Source: Cyanobacteria bacterium UBA8156 (GTDB lineage Bacteria; Cyanobacteriota; Cyanobacteriia; Pseudanabaenales; Pseudanabaenaceae). Taken from it: a DNA stretch of 10,508 bases. Positions 6,693-10,508 of the stretch are shown piece after piece (the stretch's first letter is position 1; the number at the start of each line of letters is the position of its first letter). The stretch covers positions 1 to 10,508 of the forward strand of contig DMPD01000250.1 in NCBI GenBank assembly GCA_003456125.1, read 5' to 3'. Both the position numbers and the translations under genes were made by a program. The notes under the pieces were generated by a model. It had not been told where the DNA came from. It saw nothing but the letters and a program-made list of their open reading frames with translations, and ran no database searches.

Positions 6693-7851
6693 CTGAGAGC
6701 CAATGGGTACTGAGATGGGCAACCGCGGCTTCGGTGAGGGCGATCGCCTGTTCGTAGTGCATGCGGGTGGGGCCCAACAGGGCCACGGTGCCCAAGGGGC
6801 GATCGCCATAGCACGGCATGGTCACCAAAGCGCAATGGTTGAGGGCCTCATCCGGTAACTCCCGGCCGATTTTGACGTTGACCGTATTGGGTTGTAGCGT
6901 TTCATCCTCAAACAACGCCAACAACGTGGAGCGTTCTTCTTCCACCAACCGTACCAAGTGTTGCACCCGCTCCAGGGCGGCAAATTCTGGCTGGGTGAGC
7001 ACCCGCGCCAAACCACTGATGTAGAGGTGGCCCCACGCCGGCCGGCAATGGGTGCGCACCAACTGGGTTAAGGCTTGCTCCAGAAATTCCGCGTATTGTT
7101 GGCACTGGCGATCGAGTTCCGACCAGGGCAAAGGTTGGTCGGCGCACTCGCTCAAAAAACACCCCGCCAGCTCCTCATTCAAGAATTGGGTCAGCATCGG
7201 CAACATCGGCCGCAAATCCGATGGCAGCAGCCTTGGCGGCAACGTTACGGCAATGGCCCGCGGGATTTCGTGATCTCCTAGCACCGTGATCACCAACCGG
7301 CGATCGGCCAGCAAATTCAATTGGATTCCCCGCAGCCGTTGGGGCGCTCCAGCGGGCAACAAAATGAGGGCTAAGCAATCGCTGAGGGTGGCCAGCAGCC
7401 GGGTAAAGGCTTCGAGGTCGGCTTCGGCGGTGAGTTGGGCGGTTTCTCGGGACAACACCTGCTGGAACCGGCGGCGGCGCTGGCGAGTGCCCGTCGTCAA
7501 CAGGTCATCGACATAGACGCGGTAACCCGAATCCGAAGGGATGCGGCCCGCGGAAGTGTGGGGCTGATACAACAAGCCGGCCCGATCCAATACCCCCAAT
7601 ACGTTGCGAATGGTCGCCGGGCTCGCCTTAAAATCACAGGCATCCGCCAACACCCGCGACCCCACCGGCTCGGCCGTGGCAATATAACGGGTGACGGCTG
7701 CCCGTAAAACCTGTTGCTCCCGGATACTCAGGTCATTATTGTTTGGTGACACACTTTTTGGTGACACACTGCCCGTGGGCAAGTCTGACCCAGGGCGGTT
7801 CGAGCGAGAGCCGTTGGGTCGAGATGAGAGGGAAGCCGAATCGGTGGCCAT
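6688..7851 (-). CDS. hrcA: Heat-inducible transcription repressor HrcA
   Basis: HrcA represses groES-groEL type chaperone genes by binding CIRCE inverted repeats and is maintained by GroEL. The winged-helix domain starts near residue 41 (LSIREQQVLRAAVTRYI), followed by the diagnostic TAEPVGSRVLAD (59-70), SPATIRNVLGVLDRAGLL (77-94) and QPHTSAGRIPSDSGYRVYVD (96-115). The dimerisation and inserted domains follow to the end, with GRELPDEALNHCALVTMPC (329-347) near the C-terminus. At 387 aa it is longer than usual because of about 40 Ser/Pro/Asn-rich N-terminal residues containing a duplicated SVSPK/N motif. In-frame GTG codons at residues 29 and 34 could be alternative starts giving a more typical 354-359 aa, but neither has a Shine-Dalgarno, while GGGGA lies upstream of the ATG. 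No CIRCE pair was found in the window, so its targets lie elsewhere. Confidence 0.95.
   Translation of the reverse strand: MATDSASLSSRPNGSRSNRPGSDLPTGSVSPKSVSPNNNDLSIREQQVLRAAVTRYIATAEPVGSRVLADACDFKASPATIRNVLGVLDRAGLLYQPHTSAGRIPSDSGYRVYVDDLLTTGTRQRRRRFQQVLSRETAQLTAEADLEAFTRLLATLSDCLALILLPAGAPQRLRGIQLNLLADRRLVITVLGDHEIPRAIAVTLPPRLLPSDLRPMLPMLTQFLNEELAGCFLSECADQPLPWSELDRQCQQYAEFLEQALTQLVRTHCRPAWGHLYISGLARVLTQPEFAALERVQHLVRLVEEERSTLLALFEDETLQPNTVNVKIGRELPDEALNHCALVTMPCYGDRPLGTVALLGPTRMHYEQAIALTEAAVAHLSTHWLSE
7741..7770. repeat. 15-bp in-frame tandem duplication in hrcA
   Basis: Positions 7741-7755 and 7756-7770 are identical except for the first base, sharing TTTGGTGACACACT. Read on the minus strand the repeat encodes SVSPK then SVSPN (residues 28-37 region of HrcA), before the winged-helix domain. 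The unit is a multiple of three, so the frame is kept, and each copy contains an in-frame GTG codon. Confidence 0.85.
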
Positions 7852-7875
7852 AGTGCGATCCCCACGCGCCGCTCC

Positions 7876-7881
7876 ATTTTA
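7876..7881 (-). promoter_or_regulatory. Possible -10 box of hrcA
   Basis: The minus strand reads TAAAAT, five of six matches to TATAAT, predicting a transcript start near 7869 and a leader of about 18 nt with a GGGGA ribosome site before the ATG. No clear -35 is present at the expected position. A 6-bp inverted repeat (7883-7896) lies immediately upstream. Confidence 0.3.
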
Positions 7882-7882
7882 G

Positions 7883-7896
7883 CTTAGGGGCCTAAG
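7883..7896. promoter_or_regulatory. Inverted repeat in the hrcA/PP2C divergent region
   Basis: CTTAGG and CCTAAG are perfect complements separated by GG, in the 94-bp region between the two divergent starts. The spacing is too tight for a stable RNA hairpin, so a protein-binding operator is the likelier reading. It sits just upstream of a possible hrcA -10 and about 14 nt before a TATCAT that could serve the PP2C gene (7910-7915). It does not match CIRCE or a Fur/Zur box. Confidence 0.4.
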
Positions 7897-7909
7897 GGGC
7901 GATTTCCGC

Positions 7910-7915
7910 TATCAT
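7910..7915 (+). promoter_or_regulatory. Possible -10 box of the PP2C-zur unit
   Basis: TATCAT matches TATAAT at five positions and lies 30 nt before the PP2C ATG. No good -35 hexamer is found 16-18 nt upstream, where the sequence is GC-rich. Weak support only. Confidence 0.25.
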
Positions 7916-7945
7916 GGCCATGAAAATTTCCCATCGCGGCTCGGC

Positions 7946-9814
7946 ATGGACGACCAATCGACGCACCTCCTCAAGCGCTATCTGTGGGCGGCTGGTCTGG
8001 ATGGGGCCAAGCCGGATACGCTGCTGGGGGGGCGTTATCGGGTGGTTTCCGGACAAGTGGTTTGGGATATGCAGCCGGTGCAGGCCGCCGAAGCCCCCGA
8101 CGAATTGCCCTTCGAGGCGATCGCCTACCTAAAACTGGCGCGGCTTTCTTTGCATTGCCCCCAGCCCTATGCCATTCTGAGTGAAGATGCCGATAAAAAT
8201 GGGAGCAAAGACGGGGAAGCTTCCCTGAGCGCGCCCATTTTGTTGCTAAATCGGGTGCCCATTGCCGCCAGTGGCGAGTTGCAGCCGACCCTGGTGATGG
8301 CCTGGTCGGGGGCGACGGCCCGCCGGCAGGTGCACTGGCTGTGGCAAGTGTTGCAGTTGTGGACGCCGTTTGCGGAACACCAGGCGGCGGGCACCCTCCT
8401 CCGCGAAGACTGGCTGCGGGTGGATGGAGCCCGGGTGCGGTGTCTCCAATTGCATCAGGCCGCGGTGTCCCCCGCTTTGTCCCAGTTGGGAGACCTCTGG
8501 AAAGAATGGTTTTTGGAAAATGCCCAGGCTGAAATTGCTGCCGACCTCCACGAGTTGTTTTTTGGGATGGGTCGGGGTGAAATTTTGCTGCAGGGGGCGA
8601 TCGCCCGTTTGGAAGCCATCAACGATCGCCTGATTGTGGGTCAACCTTTTTCCGTGCGCATGGCGACCGCCACCGACATTGGCAAACGCCGGGATCACAA
8701 CGAAGACAGTTGTTATCCACCGCCTGGGGCAAAGGGTTTGCTGTCTCCTTACCTCCGGGAGCGGGTGGCCATTGTGTGCGATGGGTTGGGGGGGCATGAA
8801 GGGGGGGAAGTAGCCAGTGCAACGGCCATTGATGCCCTCACCAGTCAACTCAACGTGTTGCTGCGCCAGGTGGAAGAAGACAAAGATCCGTTTTCCCCGA
8901 AAGCCTTTGGCGATCAATTGGCGGCGATGGTGCGGGTGGTGAACAATCAAATTGCCGCCCTCAACGATGCCCAACAACGCACGGCCCAACAACGGATGGG
9001 CACTACCTTGGTGATGGCGGTGTTTCCCCGACCCCAGGGCCATGCCAGCAACGAAGTTTACGTTGTGAGTGTGGGGGATAGCCGGCTCTATTGGATTGAC
9101 GATCGCGGTTGCCATCCGGTGACGGTGGACGACAACGTGGCCACGCGGGATACGCTGTTGGGGTACAGTTTGCCCACCCATGCCCAACAACGGTTGGATG
9201 GTGCTTCCCTCACCCAGGCTTTGGGAACCCGTGCTTCCGAAAATTTGGTTCCCCGGATTCAGCGACTGTGGTTGGACGAAGATGCGGTGTTTTTGCTCTG
9301 CTCCGATGGTCTCAGCGATTATCACTTGGTGGATGAGATCGGGCGATCGCACCTGGTGCCGGTTTTGACCGAAGACCGACCGTTGGCCACCACCTGCCGG
9401 CGTTTGATTGAAATTGCCAACGAGCGCAACGGCCACGACAATGTGACGGTGGTGCTGGTGCGTTGCCGATTTGCCGATTTGCCCCCGGATGCCGGTGAAC
9501 CCACGACCCTCCAAGAGGTGGATACCGACACGACGGAGGCGGCACCGCCGCCGGAAAGCGTCAACCTCAAAGAGATCTTCGACCTGCAGGAGGATACCGT
9601 GGTGCCTCAGAAGGTCGCTGCCGCCCCCAAACCGAAGCGGTTGGGGTGGGGTCTATGGCTGGGGGTGGCCATGGTGGCCGCTGGGCTGTGGTTTTTCACC
9701 CGCTGGCAAACCCGCGGCAACGGTACCGAAACCCCGATTGTTCCGCCGGAAATGACTCCCGCCGATGGCACCGCAGTGCCCAACCCGGAACCACCGCCGC
9801 CCGGATCCCCGTGA
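7946..9814 (+). CDS. PP2C-type Ser/Thr phosphatase, membrane-anchored
   Basis: This encodes a 622-aa PPM/PP2C metal-dependent protein phosphatase. The catalytic domain runs from about 236 to 508, with RRDHNEDS (248-255), CDGLGGHEGGE (278-288), MGTTLVMAVF (351-360), VYVVSVGDSRLYWI (371-384), CSDGLSD (452-458) and GHDNVTVVLV (496-505). The metal-binding aspartates D279, D454 and D498 are intact, so it should be active. The 1-230 region contains LLGGRYRVV (26-34) and LRVDGARVRCLQL (157-169) motifs like those preceding PP2C domains in other cyanobacterial proteins; its role is unknown. An acidic linker leads to one transmembrane helix (about 567-586) and a Pro-rich, probably periplasmic tail. By the positive-inside pattern (PKPKR before, RWQTR after) the topology is ambiguous, but the phosphatase must face the cytosol to act on usual substrates. 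The ATG lacks a clear Shine-Dalgarno. zur starts 3 nt after its stop. Confidence 0.93.
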   Translation: MDDQSTHLLKRYLWAAGLDGAKPDTLLGGRYRVVSGQVVWDMQPVQAAEAPDELPFEAIAYLKLARLSLHCPQPYAILSEDADKNGSKDGEASLSAPILLLNRVPIAASGELQPTLVMAWSGATARRQVHWLWQVLQLWTPFAEHQAAGTLLREDWLRVDGARVRCLQLHQAAVSPALSQLGDLWKEWFLENAQAEIAADLHELFFGMGRGEILLQGAIARLEAINDRLIVGQPFSVRMATATDIGKRRDHNEDSCYPPPGAKGLLSPYLRERVAIVCDGLGGHEGGEVASATAIDALTSQLNVLLRQVEEDKDPFSPKAFGDQLAAMVRVVNNQIAALNDAQQRTAQQRMGTTLVMAVFPRPQGHASNEVYVVSVGDSRLYWIDDRGCHPVTVDDNVATRDTLLGYSLPTHAQQRLDGASLTQALGTRASENLVPRIQRLWLDEDAVFLLCSDGLSDYHLVDEIGRSHLVPVLTEDRPLATTCRRLIEIANERNGHDNVTVVLVRCRFADLPPDAGEPTTLQEVDTDTTEAAPPPESVNLKEIFDLQEDTVVPQKVAAAPKPKRLGWGLWLGVAMVAAGLWFFTRWQTRGNGTETPIVPPEMTPADGTAVPNPEPPPPGSP

Positions 9815-9817
9815 GCC

Positions 9818-10201
9818 ATGGGCAAACCCACCCGCAGCCAACAGCAGGTTTTGGCGTTGCTCGATCGCCTGAATCGTCCTGTATCTGCCCGCGAGATTTA
9901 CGACCACCTCAGCCGGGAAAGCCGGATCGGCATGGCCACGGTGTATCGGGCCCTCGATGCGTTGCGGCGCGAGGGCACCATCAAAGTAGGGGTGCGGGCC
10001 AACGGCGAAGCGGCCTACAGCCCCCTGCCCCTCGATCGCCATTATTTGCACTGTTTGCACTGCGGTTGCGATATTCCCTTGGCGGCGTGTCCTTTGGGTC
10101 ACAATCTGCAACCCCTTGACCCCGCAATCCCGTTTACGGTTTACTACCACACCCTCGAATTTTTCGGTGTGTGCGGCGACTGTCAAGGGGTCGCTTCCTA
10201 A
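9818..10201 (+). CDS. zur: Fur-family zinc uptake regulator Zur
   Basis: This encodes a 127-aa Fur-family repressor whose sequence fits the cyanobacterial Zur subgroup rather than Fur or PerR. It would bind DNA when zinc-loaded and repress zinc import and related genes. The winged helix is at about 1-68, with recognition-helix residues in IGMATVYRALDALRREG (37-53). Structural zinc cysteines are C79/C82 (LHCLHCG) and C119/C122 (GVCGDC). The segments CDIPLAACPL (84-93) and YYHTLEFFGVC (109-119) match, from memory, cyanobacterial Zur proteins, with C91, H95, H111 and E114 as candidate sensory ligands. The short N-terminus starting near TRSQQ is normal for this group. It starts 3 nt after the PP2C stop without a good Shine-Dalgarno, implying coupling. 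I saw no TGATAAT-type Zur box upstream, so autoregulation is not evident. Confidence 0.88.
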   Translation: MGKPTRSQQQVLALLDRLNRPVSAREIYDHLSRESRIGMATVYRALDALRREGTIKVGVRANGEAAYSPLPLDRHYLHCLHCGCDIPLAACPLGHNLQPLDPAIPFTVYYHTLEFFGVCGDCQGVAS

Positions 10202-10219
10202 AGACAGGCTAAAGACAAG
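10198..10219. repeat. 11-bp tandem repeat at the zur stop codon
   Basis: CTAAAGACAGG (10198-10208) is followed directly by CTAAAGACAAG (10209-10219), ten of eleven bases equal. The first copy contains the zur TAA stop. It looks like a short duplication and I assign no function. The remaining intergenic stretch to 10282 has a GGGCCC palindrome (10242-10247) and a weak CATAGT at 10253-10258 that might serve the next gene. Confidence 0.6.
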
Positions 10220-10282
10220 TGGGGGGATTGGGCGAAGACTAGGGCCCTGTGGCATAGTTACTAAACCGGGGATGGAGAAGCC

Positions 10283-10508
10283 ATGCATCCAATTGAGTGC
10301 TATCGGGTATTGGGGTTGCCCCGCCATGCTCCCCTGGAAGATGTCAAGGTGGCCTATCGGCGCTTGGCCCGCAAGTATCATCCCGACCTCAACCCCGATA
10401 ATCCGACGGCAGCGGAAAAGTTTCAGCGGGTGCAACAGGCTTACCAAATCCTGAAAAACGCCGAATCCCCCAGCCCGAAATATCCAGACCCCCCGAAGCC
10501 CGCACCAC
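10283..10508 (+). CDS. J-domain (DnaJ-like) protein, 3' end outside window
   Basis: The first 75 codons are visible and the frame is open to the window edge. They form a J-domain: HPIECYRVLGLPRHA at the start, a basic helix II (VAYRRLARKY, about 29-38), the essential HPD loop (residues 39-41, in YHPDLNP), then KFQRVQQAYQILKN (53-66). J-domains stimulate the ATPase of an Hsp70 (DnaK). After the domain the sequence turns Pro/Ser-rich (SPSPKYPDPPKPAP) rather than into the Gly/Phe-rich stretch of classical DnaJ, so this is more likely a specialised J-protein of the type common in cyanobacteria than the housekeeping dnaJ. The ATG has a GGAG site (10274-10277). It lies 81 nt after zur and could be on the same transcript. 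Confidence 0.9.
   Translation, partial: MHPIECYRVLGLPRHAPLEDVKVAYRRLARKYHPDLNPDNPTAAEKFQRVQQAYQILKNAESPSPKYPDPPKPAP

Larger units (their letters stand above)
290..9350. repeat. Dispersed HIP1 octamers (12 copies)
   Basis: The palindrome GCGATCGC starts at 290, 1620, 3642, 3764, 4413, 4911, 5111, 6740, 6799, 8117, 8597 and 9343. Most copies extend to GGCGATCGCC or GGCGATCGC. All lie inside genes. This is the Highly Iterated Palindrome 1 of cyanobacteria and is the best single taxonomic marker in the window. Confidence 0.9.

Noticed and set aside
7771..7780. GCCC-GT-GGGC hairpin in the 5' part of hrcA.
   Set aside because: A 4-bp stem with a 2-nt loop inside coding sequence, expected by chance in GC-rich DNA.
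9316..9324. GATTATCAC resembling half of a cyanobacterial Zur/Fur box.
   Set aside because: It lies in the middle of the PP2C gene with no matching second half and no nearby promoter.
8246..9514. Long minus-strand open frame of 422 codons opposite the PP2C gene.
   Set aside because: It is antisense to clear PP2C catalytic motifs, is His/Gln/Pro-rich with no domain, and arises from GC-biased codon use.
10295..10303. GAGTGCTAT resembling a CIRCE half-site (GAGTGCTAA).
   Set aside because: It lies inside J-domain codons and there is no TTAGCACTC partner 9 nt upstream.
9653..10447. Minus-strand open frame of 264 codons across zur and the J-domain gene.
   Set aside because: It lies opposite well-supported genes with intact motifs and shows no protein-like features of its own.

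Overview
The window is chromosomal DNA from a cyanobacterium. Three things point there: the HIP1 octamer GCGATCGC occurs 12 times in 10.5 kb, the gene content includes a RuBisCO accumulation factor (Raf1), a cyanobacterial-type Zur and an AMIN-domain amidase, and the protein sequences have a cyanobacterial look. The DNA is GC-rich by eye. I cannot name the species from this stretch. I see no tRNA, rRNA, IS element, phage gene or CRISPR array, and the coding density is high.

Layout. Positions 38-4036 are on the minus strand. In transcription order they hold murI (glutamate racemase), an amiC-type N-acetylmuramoyl-L-alanine amidase whose Shine-Dalgarno overlaps the murI stop, a weak terminator, a membrane-anchored PstS-like binding protein, and a small secreted protein of unknown function. 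Positions 4121-5982 are on the plus strand and form a tight operon diverging from murI: ppa (inorganic pyrophosphatase), raf1 (RuBisCO assembly chaperone) and a 94-aa conserved cyanobacterial protein that overlaps raf1 by 4 nt. Positions 5979-7851 are on the minus strand: hrcA (heat-shock repressor), then an ExoD-family membrane protein whose stop overlaps the small plus-strand gene. Positions 7946-10508 are on the plus strand: a large PP2C phosphatase with a C-terminal membrane helix, zur directly after it, then the start of a J-domain protein cut by the window edge.

How the genes work together. murI supplies D-glutamate for peptidoglycan and AmiC cleaves the peptide from the glycan, so that pair is a cell-wall unit. 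ppa with raf1 links pyrophosphate removal to RuBisCO assembly, at least by co-transcription. The hrcA to dnaJ-like region mixes stress control (HrcA, J-domain), signalling (PP2C) and zinc control (Zur), but only PP2C-zur looks transcriptionally coupled.

Most of the window is ordinary core-genome content and I find no convincing evidence of a new multi-gene system. The points most worth a second look are the raf1-linked small protein, the PP2C-zur coupling, the PstS-like protein plus secreted partner without a transporter, and short tandem duplications at both ends of hrcA.
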